Source of the DNA: an uncultured Alphaproteobacteria bacterium
GTDB taxonomy: Bacteria > Pseudomonadota > Alphaproteobacteria > Rhizobiales > Aestuariivirgaceae
Assembly: GCA_937873445.1 (NCBI GenBank)
Contig: CALMWF010000039.1
Span: forward strand, 62,001-126,000
Reading direction: 5' to 3'
Length of the DNA stretch: 64,000 nt
A program made the translations under genes and the position numbers. The notes beneath the pieces were generated by a model. It was not told the DNA's origin. It was given only the letters and a program-made list of their open reading frames with translations, and did no database searches. Of the stretch, positions 34,599 through 43,557 are shown in pieces (the first letter of the stretch is position 1; each line of letters begins with the position of its first letter).

Positions 34599-35867
34599 TC
34601 AGCCGTGGTCGCCATGGCGGTGCACCCGCTTCTTCAGCGCCCTGAGCGACAGCCACACCACCAGCACCACGGCGGGAATGAGAACAAGGTCGAGCTCCTT
34701 CACCGCATGGCCGGTGAGATAGTCCGACAGTCCGGCGGCAAACTTTGAAACAATGCCGTAGAGGTAATAGGAGATTGCCACCACCGACAGGCCTTCCACC
34801 GTTTCCTGCAGCATGAGCTGCTGGCGGGCGCGGCTTTCCATGGAGCGCAGCAATTGCTGGTTCTGGTGTTCCAGCGCAATGTCCACCCGGGTGCGCAGCA
34901 GGTTGGAGGCGCGCTCGGCCCGCCGCGCCAGATCGCCGATGCGCGCCGCCACCGCCTCACAGGTTTTCATGGCCGGATCAAAGCGCCGGGCAAAGAACAC
35001 GGAAATGCGCGGGAAATCGGAAATCCTTTCATCCTCCAGCTCCTTCAGGCGCTGGGCCACCAGTGCCGCATAGGCGCGGCTGGCGGCAAAGCGGAAGGTG
35101 GAGAGATTGCTCATGGTCTCCACCCCGCGGGCAATCCGGCTCAGGGTTTCAAGCTGGGCCTGCTCATCGGCTTCGCTGCCCGCAACCATGGTGGTGATGA
35201 GCGATTTTTCCAGCGGCGCGAGATCCTTCTGCAGGCTGCGCGCCACCGGCAGCGCCAGCAGCGCCATCATCCGGTAAGTCTCGATCTCATGCAGGCGGCG
35301 CATCAGTCGGCCCATGCGGCGCGGCGCCAGCCCCCGGTCATAGATCACCATATGGGTGTGGCCGTCGGCGGCAATGCGAAAATCGGTGAGCACCAGGGCG
35401 CGCCCGTCATTGACGCGTGAGGCGGCAATGTCGTCATGGCCGAAATGGGCCACCATGGCGGCTTCGGTGGGGGCCTTCACCGACTTGGGCAGAATGTCAG
35501 TGATGATGGAAACAAGCCGCCGCCCCGGAAAATCACTGGCCCAGTCGGCGGGCAGCGCGGCGGGCAGGGCTGAGGCACCGCCCCTGGTCACCAGACTGAG
35601 CCGGTAGAACTCGCCGTGGCGCTCGAAGCGCAGCCGCCCGTCCTTGAGCAGGATGGTGTGATGAAGGCTGCCTGTGTCCGGGGCCGCGACCGCCAGTCTG
35701 GCGCACAGGGCGGCCAGGGCACCTTGCGGGTCGGCATCACCCTCGGCGGTCACAAAGGCCATGTGCAGAATGCGGGCGGGCGCGGTGATGGACTGGCCCG
35801 GTCGGCCATGCAGCTCATCGGCCAGGCTCTGGCGCAGCGGGTGATCATTGAGCGGGGAAAAATCCAT
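34599..35867 (-). CDS. DUF3422 family membrane protein
   Basis: A 422-residue protein of the DUF3422 family, found widely in alphaproteobacteria. It starts MDFSPLNDHPLRQSLADELHGRP, with later VYDRG-like segments (THMVIYDRGLAPRRMGRLM) and helical regions (EIETYRMMALLALP; RISVFFARRFD). Two hydrophobic segments near the C-terminus (VVAISYYLYGIVSKFA; LDLVLIPAVVLVVWLSL) suggest membrane anchoring. Function is unknown. ATG 35867 is chosen because upstream in-frame residues look like shadow sequence. It lies 76 bases downstream of rmuC on the same strand. Confidence 0.8.
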   Translation of the reverse strand: MDFSPLNDHPLRQSLADELHGRPGQSITAPARILHMAFVTAEGDADPQGALAALCARLAVAAPDTGSLHHTILLKDGRLRFERHGEFYRLSLVTRGGASALPAALPADWASDFPGRRLVSIITDILPKSVKAPTEAAMVAHFGHDDIAASRVNDGRALVLTDFRIAADGHTHMVIYDRGLAPRRMGRLMRRLHEIETYRMMALLALPVARSLQKDLAPLEKSLITTMVAGSEADEQAQLETLSRIARGVETMSNLSTFRFAASRAYAALVAQRLKELEDERISDFPRISVFFARRFDPAMKTCEAVAARIGDLARRAERASNLLRTRVDIALEHQNQQLLRSMESRARQQLMLQETVEGLSVVAISYYLYGIVSKFAAGLSDYLTGHAVKELDLVLIPAVVLVVWLSLRALKKRVHRHGDHG

Positions 35868-35943
35868 GGCGGTCCGTCCGGAAGGTCTGGCGCCATGATC
35901 GCGGCCTTTGCGCCGCGGAGCAAGCGGGCGTTTCACCACGGGG

Positions 35944-37110
35944 TCAGCCGTCGTTGCGGCTGACCAGCCGCGGCCGCTTGGCCTCGGCGCCCAGGGCCGG
36001 AGCCTCCTCCACCTCAAGGTTTTCGATGCGTAGGCCGCGCTTGGCAATGCGGTCGGAGGAAATGCCGATCTTCTCGATGTCCTGGCCCGCCGCATCGAAG
36101 TGGCGGCGCAGGTCGGACACGCGCTCCTTCAGCCGCATCACGTCATCAAGCAGCTTGGTCACCTCGGCCTTGATGGTATGGGCCTGCTCGCGCATCGCCA
36201 CATCCTTGAAAATCGCCTGCATGGTCTGCACCAGCAGCAGAAGCACATTGGGTGACGCAATGATGACGCGCGCCCGGTGCGCTTTCTGGATCACGTCCTC
36301 GAAGCGCTCATGCAGTTCGGCATAGATCGATTCCGATGGCACGAACATGATGGCGGTCTCGTGGGTCTCGCCATCGATGAGGTATTTCTCGGCAATATCC
36401 TTCACATGCTTCGAGACATCGGCGCGCAGCCGCTGTTCAGCCGCGCGGATGTCGGCCTCGTGACGGCAGTCCTTCAGCGCGTTGAAGGCCTCCAGCGGAA
36501 ACTTGGCGTCAATCACCAGATGCAGGGTGCAATCCGGCAGCTTGATCAGGCAGTCGGGCCTGGTGCCGTTGGACAGGGTGGGCTGGAAGGCATAGGCCGT
36601 GGCGTGCAGCCCATCGCGGATGATGGCCTCCATGCGGCCCTGACCAAAGGCACCACGCGTCTGCTTGTTGGCCAGTATGTCCTTCAGGTTCACCATCTCG
36701 GAGGAGAGCTGGGTCAGGTTCTTCTGCGCCGTGTCGATGACCGCCAGCCGCTCATGCAGGCGGCTGAGCGACAGGGCGGTGCGCTCGGCCTGATCGGAAA
36801 GACCGTGGCCCACCCGCAGTGACACCTGATCGAGGCGCTCGTTCAGCGTGTGGGTCATCAGCGCCTGCTGGCCCTGGGCCTGTTCGGCAAAGTTCTTGAG
36901 CGAGCCTGCCACCTCGGCCAGGCGATATTCCAGTTCCTGGGCGCGGGCTTCCACCGCCTGGCGTTCGGCCGCCCGGCCGCGCAGCCCCCGCCAGGCAAAA
37001 ATCACCGCCAGCACCAGCAGGGCAAGGCCAAGGCCCCCCAGCCAGAGGATGAATTCCAAGAGCGTCACCGGATGCTGGCCGATGACAAAGACGATGGTGT
37101 CGAGGCTCAT
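35944..37110 (-). CDS. rmuC: RmuC family protein
   Basis: A 388-residue RmuC homologue. A membrane helix lies at about 18-42, then a coiled-coil region to about 140. The conserved nuclease-like domain follows with LKDILANKQTRGAFGQGRME, HLVIDAKFPLEAFNAL (PD-(D/E)XK-like Asp and Lys) and ETAIMFVPSESIYAEL. E. coli RmuC limits recombination at inverted repeats; the mechanism is not settled. Its start borders a 460-base intergenic stretch that contains repeats, which may be coincidental. Confidence 0.92.
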   Translation of the reverse strand: MSLDTIVFVIGQHPVTLLEFILWLGGLGLALLVLAVIFAWRGLRGRAAERQAVEARAQELEYRLAEVAGSLKNFAEQAQGQQALMTHTLNERLDQVSLRVGHGLSDQAERTALSLSRLHERLAVIDTAQKNLTQLSSEMVNLKDILANKQTRGAFGQGRMEAIIRDGLHATAYAFQPTLSNGTRPDCLIKLPDCTLHLVIDAKFPLEAFNALKDCRHEADIRAAEQRLRADVSKHVKDIAEKYLIDGETHETAIMFVPSESIYAELHERFEDVIQKAHRARVIIASPNVLLLLVQTMQAIFKDVAMREQAHTIKAEVTKLLDDVMRLKERVSDLRRHFDAAGQDIEKIGISSDRIAKRGLRIENLEVEEAPALGAEAKRPRLVSRNDG

Positions 37111-37183
37111 GCCGCCACGATAGACGATTCGGAATAAAACAGGAACGAAATATCAGCCCACGAGAGAGCGTTTCGGTTAGGGC

Positions 37184-37346
37184 CACCCCCGGCCCGCACG
37201 GCCTCAGCCAGCGTGAGAGCGTTTCCGTTGGGGGCGGGGCACCGCAGGCTTGGCAAAACAGAGGTCAAGGGGGAGCGGTCTGCCGCGGGGCCTGCGCACC
37301 CCCGGCCCGCACGGCCTCAGCCCGCGTGAGAGCGTTTCCGTTGGGG
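37184..37346. repeat. Direct repeat, about 50 bp, two good copies plus one fragment
   Basis: Copies at 37184-37233 and 37297-37346 differ at two or three places. Both begin CACCCCCGGCCCGCACGG and end GAGAGCGTTTCCGTTGGGG. A third, shorter copy of the end part (GAGAGCGTTTCGGTTAGGG) lies at 37165-37183. The two main copies are 113 bp apart. They look like members of a genome-dispersed family rather than transposon ends. Confidence 0.75.
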
Positions 37347-37351
37347 CCGGG

Positions 37352-37432
37352 GTAAAAATAATGTGGCCCGCCTGCACCGGTGGCACAGGCGGGCCGATGA
37401 CCCGCACAACTCGGGACGGCGACAGGAGCCGT
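37352..37432 (-). terminator. Three successive hairpins with minus-strand T-rich end (possible small RNA 3' end or pip terminator)
   Basis: Read on the minus strand: ACGGC/GCCGT around a seven-base loop (37432-37416), CCCG/CGGG (37415-37401), then GGCCCGCCTG/CAGGCGGGCC (37395-37365) followed by ACATTATTTTTACC. The last stem of ten GC-rich pairs with a T-rich tail is terminator-like. It is about 180 bases past the pip stop, so it could end the pip mRNA or an independent small RNA. Confidence 0.45.
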
Positions 37433-37573
37433 ACGGATCAAACTTGTATTGCAGGGGAATATTGCCCGTCCCCGCCCTCTCTATGACCTTGAGGGTGGTC
37501 CCCGAAGGGGGCGTGACGGCAGCGAAGGTGGGGCAAAGCGCGGGTCATTTTGCGGCGAAAAGGGGGCCGCTGA

Positions 37574-38542
37574 TCAATTTTCCCCCGCGAAGCGTGCCGT
37601 CGCCCGCAGCAGGGCATCGGCAATGCCCGGCTCCACCGAGGCATGGCCCGCATCCGGCACCACCGCATAGCTGGCAGCGGGCCAGGCCCGGTGCAGGTCA
37701 AAGGCCGACATGGCGGGGCAGACCACATCATAGCGGCCCTGCACGATGGCGCCGGGAATGTCGCGGAGGCGATGGGCATTGGCGAGCAACTGGCCGTCGT
37801 CGCTGAAAAAGCCGCGATTGATGAAGTAGTGACACTCGATGCGTGCGAAGGCGAGGGCGAAGCGGGCGTCGGCAAAGGCCTGGTCGCGCTTGGGGTCGGG
37901 CAGCAGCGACGAGGTCTGGGCCTCCCACACCGACCAGGCCCTGGCGGCGCGCAACTGTTCAGCCGGATCGGGGCCGGTGAGGCGCCGGTGATAGGCCGCC
38001 ACCAGATCGTGACGCTCGGCCTGCGGAATGACCGCGAGATAGTCTTCCCAGGCTTCGGGAAACAGCGCCCCCGCCCCCTCCTGATAAAACCAGCGGATTT
38101 CCTTTTCCCGCAGCAGGAAAATGCCGCGCACGATGAGTTCGGTCACCCGTTCGGGGTGGGCTTCGGCATAGGCCAACGCCAGCGTTGATCCCCAGGAACC
38201 GCCAAACACTTGCCAGCGCGCCAGCCCCAGATGCTGGCGCAGGCGCTCCATGTCGGCCACCAGATCCCAGGTGGTGTTTTCGGCCAGTTCCGCATGCGGC
38301 GTGGACTGGCCGCAGCCGCGCTGGTCAAACAGCACCATGCGGTAGCGGGCAGGATCGTGAAAGCGGCGCAGAACGGGGATAATGCCGCCGCCCGGCCCGC
38401 CATGCAGGATGACCACCGGCTTGCCCTGGGGGTTGCCGCATTGCTCGTAATGGATTTCGTGGCGGGCGGAAACCCGCAGCCTGCCTGTGTCATAGGGCAG
38501 GCGTTCCGGAAATAATTGCCGCATTTTCTGGGTTCCGTTCAT
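37574..38542 (-). CDS. pip: Proline iminopeptidase
   Basis: A 322-residue alpha/beta hydrolase of the S33 family. It shows VVILHGGPGGG (oxyanion region), LFDQRGCGQSTPH, the nucleophile elbow FGGSWGSTLALAYA (GxSxGxT), the acid in IVQGRYDVVCP and the histidine in VPDAGHAS. These match prolyl aminopeptidases, which release N-terminal proline from peptides in the cytosol. ATG 38542 gives the family start (LFPERLPYDTG). It is divergent from the response regulator gene with about 90 bases between them. Confidence 0.93.
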   Translation of the reverse strand: MNGTQKMRQLFPERLPYDTGRLRVSARHEIHYEQCGNPQGKPVVILHGGPGGGIIPVLRRFHDPARYRMVLFDQRGCGQSTPHAELAENTTWDLVADMERLRQHLGLARWQVFGGSWGSTLALAYAEAHPERVTELIVRGIFLLREKEIRWFYQEGAGALFPEAWEDYLAVIPQAERHDLVAAYHRRLTGPDPAEQLRAARAWSVWEAQTSSLLPDPKRDQAFADARFALAFARIECHYFINRGFFSDDGQLLANAHRLRDIPGAIVQGRYDVVCPAMSAFDLHRAWPAASYAVVPDAGHASVEPGIADALLRATARFAGEN

Positions 38543-38631
38543 CAATCCTCTCCCGCCTGCAATCAAACCTTGGCGAAAGTGTAACATGAGGCTAGATTTT
38601 TGACAGGTGGAGTTCAGGTGGTGAGGACGGC

Positions 38632-39279
38632 ATGGCAGAACGGCGGGTTTTGATCGTGGATGACCACCCCCTGTTCCGTGATGCGTTGAAGGCGTCGCTG
38701 TCTTCAACCTTCAAGCCCGATCGGATCAGCGAGGCAGGCAGCCTCGACCAGTTGAACGGGCTTCTCGAACAGGACGCCGACTATGATCTGGTGCTGCTTG
38801 ATCTGAAAATGCCGGGGGTGCAGGGCCTGTCGGGCCTGGTTTATCTGCGCGCCCAGTTTCCCGCCGTCCCGGTGGTCATCGTCTCGGGCACCGAGGACGC
38901 CGCCGTCATCCGCCGTGCTCTGGATCTCGGCGCTTCGGGCTACATTCCCAAGTCAACTCCGGCCGATCAGATCCGCAAGGCGGTGACCATGGTGCTGGAG
39001 GGCGATGTCTGGGCGCCGGAGGCGGCTGCCTCCGCCTCGGACCGTGACCGCGAGAATGACGAACTGGCCCGCCGCATTGCCACGCTGACGCCGCAGCAGG
39101 TGCGGGTGCTGATGATGCTGCGCGAAGGCCTGCTCAACAAGCAGATTGCCTACAAGCTCAATGTGTCTGAAGCCACCATCAAGGCTCATGTCTCGGCCAT
39201 TCTGCAAAAGCTCGATGTTGACAGCCGCACTCAGGCAGTGATTGCCGCCGGCCGCATTGACGGCGAGGCCGCCGGTTAG
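38632..39279 (+). CDS. LuxR/FixJ-family response regulator (CrbR/ErdR-like)
   Basis: A 215-residue response regulator. The receiver domain starts RRVLIVDDHPLFRDAL, the phospho-acceptor is Asp57 in LVLLDLKMPG, and the lysine is in GYIPKST. The C-terminal LuxR HTH is LTPQQVRVLMMLREGLLNKQIAYKLNVSE followed by ATIKAHVSAIL. GAGGA precedes the ATG. It converges with the large sensor kinase and overlaps it by four bases. Kinases of that SSS-fused class commonly pair with such regulators (CrbS/CrbR, MxtR/ErdR), which control acetyl-CoA synthetase and acetate use, so pairing is likely but not proven. Confidence 0.88.
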   Translation: MAERRVLIVDDHPLFRDALKASLSSTFKPDRISEAGSLDQLNGLLEQDADYDLVLLDLKMPGVQGLSGLVYLRAQFPAVPVVIVSGTEDAAVIRRALDLGASGYIPKSTPADQIRKAVTMVLEGDVWAPEAAASASDRDRENDELARRIATLTPQQVRVLMMLREGLLNKQIAYKLNVSEATIKAHVSAILQKLDVDSRTQAVIAAGRIDGEAAG

Positions 39280-42200
39280 ACCACTGCCTCGCGCTCGGGG
39301 CGCTGGCTGCGCGCTTGCGACAGGATGGCGCGCAGCGCGGCGGGCTTCACCGGCTTGCGCAGATAATGAATGGAAGCGGCCGCCGCCTGGTCCTGCACCG
39401 GTTTTGACTGCTCGGCGGTGATGAGCACAGCAGCCACCTTGCCCCCCAGGCGGCTGCGCAGGCTTTCAATCAGCACAATGCCGTCTTCGCGGTGAATGTG
39501 ATAGTCGGCCAGGATGACATCAATGGGGCTTCGCGCCGTCTCGGCCACATGCACCGCTTCCGCCGCGCTGTAGGCCTGTTCCACCGTCACCCCCCAGCCT
39601 TCGAGAAGGGCCGTCATGCCCTCCACGATGGCCGCCTCATTGTCCACCACCAGTGCCGTAAGGCCCGCCAGTGACCGGGTGGGCGCGCGCGCCGGTGTGG
39701 CCGCTGCGGCCTGTGGCTCGGCCACGCCGCGCATGTGCGGCATGGCCACGGCAAATACCGACCCCACATCCACAGTCGAGCGCACCGTCACCGGATGCTT
39801 CAGAACCTTGCTCAGCCGCTCGACAATGGAGAGACCAAGGCCCAGCCCCGGTTCCTCTCCCTTGTCCTGGCCCAGCCGCTCGAATTCGCGGAACACCAGC
39901 TTCAGCTTGTCCGGCGGAATGCCAAGGCCCGTGTCATGCACCTCGGCCACAATCTGCCCGTCGCGGCGGCGGCAGCCCATGAGAATGCGGCCCTTCTTGG
40001 TGTATTTGATGGCGTTGGACACGAGGTTCTGCAGGATGCGGCGTGTGAGCTTGCGGTCGGAGCGCACCAGCGCCCGGGTTTTGACGATGGTGAGGGTCAG
40101 GCCCTTCTCCGCCGCCATCGGCTTGAACTCGCGCTCCAGCGCGTCAAACAGTTCCTGCAGCGCGAAGGTCTGCGGCTCCGGCTTCACCGCACCGGCGTCG
40201 AGCTTGGAAATGTCCAGAAGCGTGGTGATGATGTCGTCCACCGCCTCCAGCGAGGCATCGACATTGCGGATATATTCCACCGTCTGCGGCTTCTTCTCGC
40301 GCTCGGCCAGGGACGAGGTAAAAAGCCGCGCTGCGTTGAGCGGCTGCAGAATGTCGTGGCTGGCAGCGGCAATAAAGCGGGTCTTGGACAGATTGGCGGC
40401 TTCGGCCTCGGCCTTGGCCTTCACCAGTTCGTCGTTGAGCTTGGTCAGTTCGGCGGTGCGCTCCATGACGCGCCGCTCCAGCGTCTCATTGACCTGGCGC
40501 AGTTCCTCTGCGGTGCGCACGCTGTCGGTCACATCGCTGAAGGTCAAAACCACGCCGCCGCCGGGCATGCGGTCGGAATGCAGGTCAATCACCCTGCCGC
40601 TTTCCGTCAGCCGCTCGCGGAAGGTCTCATTGTGTTCGGCCAGCCTGAGGCAGCGTTCCGCCACCACCTCGGGTGCAACCAGTTCCGGCGACAAGGTCCG
40701 GCGCAGCAGGGCCGAAACGATTTCATTGAGCGGCACACCCACCCGCGCCAGCTCGTCCGGCAGGCTGAGCAGGGCCCGGTACTGGGCATTCCAGCAGATG
40801 AGCGACAGGTCGCGGTCAAGCACCGCTATGCCCTGAGGCACATTGTCGATGGCCGATTGCAGAAGGTCGCGGTTGTATTGAATGGCCGCCGAGGCATCGT
40901 CGAGCAGTTGCAGGGCGTTGCGCGAACCCTTGGAATGGCGCTCCATCAGCAGCGCCATGACCAGACGTGATGACGCCGCCCCCACCGCCGAGGCCAGCAG
41001 ATGTTCGCCGAAGCGCAGCACCCGCACATCGGCCTCCTGCATCGGGTCATCATCAATGCCGCGTTCCGCCGCCATGCCGGCAAAGGCAGCCCGCGTCCGT
41101 TCCGGCCCGAGATAGCGGGCCACCATCTCCTCCACCTGGCCGTTGGTGATGGTGGAACGCCAGATGCGGAAGCCCGTGCCCGCCGAGCCGGGCGCGTCCT
41201 GGGCGGAAAAGGCATGGGCCTGCAACAGTTCAATCTGGCTTGGCCGGCGCAGGAACGAGAAGGTGAGGTAGAAAAGCACATTCGCCATGAGGCTCCACAG
41301 CACGCCATGGGTCAGCGGATGGGCCTCCAGCCCGAACAGATGGCGCGGGCGCAGGCTCATGAGGCCGAAGGGGCCATGGTCGAGAAGCTGTTGCGGCAGC
41401 CAGCCCGACTCCACGAAGGAGGGGATGAGCAGCGTGTAGGCCCAGATGGTGAAGCCTGCGGCAATGCCCGCCATGGCGCCAAGGGCGGTGGCCCGCTTCC
41501 AGATCATGCCGCCGAAGAAGGCCGGCGCGAACTGGGCCACGGCGGCAAAGGACAGAAGCCCCGTCTGGGCCAGTGCCGCCGACGTGCCCGCCGTCCAGTA
41601 ATAGGCATAGGCGAGGATCAGAATGCCGGCGATGGTCCAGCGCCGGATCACCAGCAGGGCGCGGCCCATGTCGTCCTGGGGGGCGCCGGTGAAGCGGTTG
41701 CGGGCCAGAAACAGCGGCACGAACAGATTGTTCGACACCATGATGGAAAGGGCAATCGTCTCGACAATGACCATGGCGGTGGCCGCCGAAACGCCGCCGA
41801 TATAGGCCACCATGGCCATGACCGTGTTGCCCGCCGCCACCGGCAGGGCCAGAACGAAGGTGTCGGCATCGGCCCCCGACGCCATGCCCAGCCCGGCAAT
41901 GGCAATGGGCACCACGAACAGGTTGATGGCCACCAGATAAAGCGGAAACAGCAGGGCCGCCCGGCGCACGTCAGAGCGCGAAGTGTTCTCCACCACCAGC
42001 ACGTGAAACTGGCGCGGCAGCAGGATGATGGCGAACATTGACAGCACCATCATGGTGATGAGGCGGCCATAATCCGGCGGTGCGGTGAACACCTGGCCAA
42101 TGTCGCGCCGGGCCACAATGAGATCGAGAAAATGGGACGGCCCCCCGGCCATGCTGAAGGTGACAAACAGGCCCACCACCAGAAAGGCCATGAGCTTCAC

Positions 42201-42815
42201 CACGCTTTCCACCGCCACGGCCAGGATCATGCCGTCCTGGTGTTCGGTGGTGTCAATGTGGCGGGTGCCGAACAGAATGGCGAAGGCGGCCAGCGCCATG
42301 GTGACAAGCGCCGCCAGGTTGGAACCCATGGGCCCCGCCGACAGCGCCGAAGCGGTCCAGCCCGAGGCCAGCATCATGGTTTCCAGCGACGATGACAGCG
42401 CCTTGAGCTGGATCGAGATGTAGGGCACCACGCCGAACACCGCGATGACCGTGACCAGCGCCCCCAGCATCTGGTTCTTGCCGTAGCGGGCGGCAATGAA
42501 GTCGGCGATGGAGGCGATGTTCTCGCGCTTGGCAATGGCCACGATGAGGCTGATGAGCCGCCAGCCGAAGATGAACACCAGAATGGGCCCGAAATAGATG
42601 GCAAAGAAGCCGAAACCGGAGCGGCTTGCCTCGCCCACCGAGCCGAAATAGGTCCAGGAGGTGCAATAGACCCCGAGCGACAGGGCATAGATGATGGGGC
42701 GCGCGCCGCGTGCGCCTTGCCCGGCCGCGCTCGCCCGGTCGCCCCAGGTGGCCACGGCAAACAGCAGGCCGACATAGCCGAGCCCCGCCAGCAGCACACC
42801 CCAACTCACCAGCAT
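39276..42815 (-). CDS. SSS-fused hybrid sensor histidine kinase (CrbS/NahK-like)
   Basis: A 1179-residue hybrid kinase. Residues about 1-525 form a sodium:solute-symporter-like membrane domain with some 13 hydrophobic segments (YCTSWTYFGSVG, RENIASIADFIAARYGKNQ). A PAS domain spans about 652-770 (NVPQGIAVLDRDLSLICWN). A coiled segment leads to the kinase, with His820 in FIAAASHDILQPLNAARLF. The ATPase has NLVSNAIKYT, DTGLGIPPDK and GLGLGLSIV. The C-terminal receiver has Asp1104 in ILADYHIHREDG. The symporter domain may sense a small organic acid. AGGGGA precedes ATG 42815. It overlaps the convergent regulator gene by four bases. Confidence 0.93.
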   Translation of the reverse strand: MLVSWGVLLAGLGYVGLLFAVATWGDRASAAGQGARGARPIIYALSLGVYCTSWTYFGSVGEASRSGFGFFAIYFGPILVFIFGWRLISLIVAIAKRENIASIADFIAARYGKNQMLGALVTVIAVFGVVPYISIQLKALSSSLETMMLASGWTASALSAGPMGSNLAALVTMALAAFAILFGTRHIDTTEHQDGMILAVAVESVVKLMAFLVVGLFVTFSMAGGPSHFLDLIVARRDIGQVFTAPPDYGRLITMMVLSMFAIILLPRQFHVLVVENTSRSDVRRAALLFPLYLVAINLFVVPIAIAGLGMASGADADTFVLALPVAAGNTVMAMVAYIGGVSAATAMVIVETIALSIMVSNNLFVPLFLARNRFTGAPQDDMGRALLVIRRWTIAGILILAYAYYWTAGTSAALAQTGLLSFAAVAQFAPAFFGGMIWKRATALGAMAGIAAGFTIWAYTLLIPSFVESGWLPQQLLDHGPFGLMSLRPRHLFGLEAHPLTHGVLWSLMANVLFYLTFSFLRRPSQIELLQAHAFSAQDAPGSAGTGFRIWRSTITNGQVEEMVARYLGPERTRAAFAGMAAERGIDDDPMQEADVRVLRFGEHLLASAVGAASSRLVMALLMERHSKGSRNALQLLDDASAAIQYNRDLLQSAIDNVPQGIAVLDRDLSLICWNAQYRALLSLPDELARVGVPLNEIVSALLRRTLSPELVAPEVVAERCLRLAEHNETFRERLTESGRVIDLHSDRMPGGGVVLTFSDVTDSVRTAEELRQVNETLERRVMERTAELTKLNDELVKAKAEAEAANLSKTRFIAAASHDILQPLNAARLFTSSLAEREKKPQTVEYIRNVDASLEAVDDIITTLLDISKLDAGAVKPEPQTFALQELFDALEREFKPMAAEKGLTLTIVKTRALVRSDRKLTRRILQNLVSNAIKYTKKGRILMGCRRRDGQIVAEVHDTGLGIPPDKLKLVFREFERLGQDKGEEPGLGLGLSIVERLSKVLKHPVTVRSTVDVGSVFAVAMPHMRGVAEPQAAAATPARAPTRSLAGLTALVVDNEAAIVEGMTALLEGWGVTVEQAYSAAEAVHVAETARSPIDVILADYHIHREDGIVLIESLRSRLGGKVAAVLITAEQSKPVQDQAAAASIHYLRKPVKPAALRAILSQARSQRPEREAVV

Positions 42816-42887
42816 GGCGAAATTCCCCTTGCGTCAGGCCATTTTACCCATGGTCTCCCCCCCGTCCAGCACCAAGATTGCTGGGCA

Positions 42888-42908
42888 AAAGCCCGTAGTT
42901 CGGGCTTT
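42888..42908. other. Perfect 8 bp hairpin between two divergent genes
   Basis: AAAGCCCG-TAGTT-CGGGCTTT. Terminator-like in shape, but no gene points at it: the sensor kinase starts on one side and mscL on the other. It could be an operator, or lie in the mscL leader. Confidence 0.5.
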
Positions 42909-42993
42909 ACAGATTAGACCAATGGATTAAGCAGAGGCGGGGCAAGCGACGAATCTGGTCCCGTAAAACAGAACATAAACTTGGGGGTTCTCC

Positions 42994-43404
42994 ATGTGGA
43001 AAGAATTCAAGGACTTTGCGTTCAAGGGCAATGCCTTTGATCTCGCCGTCGGCGTGATCATGGGCGGTGCCTTTGGCAAGATCGTTGACGGCATCGTCAA
43101 CATGCTCATCATGCCGGTTGTCGGCGCCATCACCGGTGGCGTGAACTTCGACAACGTCTTCCTGCCGCTGTCTGCGGCGGTCAATGCGCCGGCCTATGCC
43201 GACGCCGTCAAGCAGGGCCCGGTTCTGGGTCTTGGCGCCTTCCTCACCATTCTCATCAACTTCCTGATCCTGGCCTTCATCCTGTTCCAGATGGTCAAGG
43301 TTTCGAACCGCATGAAGAAGGCCGAGCCGCCGCCGCCGCCGCCCGCTCCGTCCAAGACGGAAGAGCTGCTGACCGAGATCCGCGACTCGCTGCGCAAGAA
43401 GTAA
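42994..43404 (+). CDS. mscL: Large-conductance mechanosensitive channel
   Basis: A 136-residue MscL. It starts [22 protein letters not shown]1 is [20 protein letters not shown] with the pore glycines, a periplasmic loop lies at about 47-72, and TM2 is [21 protein letters not shown]. The cytoplasmic end has RMKKAE, a proline run and [12 protein letters not shown]. It releases solutes on hypo-osmotic shock. The ATG sits behind GGGGG at 42981-42985. A strong terminator follows within 20 bases. Confidence 0.97.
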   Translation: MWKEFKDFAFKGNAFDLAVGVIMGGAFGKIVDGIVNMLIMPVVGAITGGVNFDNVFLPLSAAVNAPAYADAVKQGPVLGLGAFLTILINFLILAFILFQMVKVSNRMKKAEPPPPPPAPSKTEELLTEIRDSLRKK

Positions 43405-43422
43405 TTCCGGCTCCGGCTGGAC

Positions 43423-43457
43423 GGAAAGGCCCGGATGGCGACATCCGGGCCTTTTCC
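43423..43457 (+). terminator. Rho-independent terminator of mscL
   Basis: GGAAAGGCCCGGATG pairs with CATCCGGGCCTTTTCC around GCGA, with the T run inside the right arm. Positioned 18 bases after the mscL stop. Confidence 0.88.
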
Positions 43458-43557
43458 ATGCGGCCAGCACCTGGCGGATGCCGTCGAAGATGAACTGCAC
43501 CGCCAGTGCCGCCAGAATGATGCCAGGTGGCCGGGTCACCCCCACTGCCGATGGCCC

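Larger units (their letters stand above)
37111..37573. other. Repeat-bearing intergenic stretch between rmuC and pip
   Basis: 463 bases without a convincing gene. The left half has a dispersed repeat (three partial copies); the right half has a run of hairpins with a minus-strand T-rich tail. Short open frames exist on both strands but none has a plausible start and ribosome site. It may be decayed coding sequence or the home of a small RNA. Confidence 0.6.

Noticed and set aside
37363-37806. 147-codon plus-strand frame between rmuC and pip
   Set aside because: No ribosome site, runs antisense into pip, and covers the hairpins; no recognisable protein.
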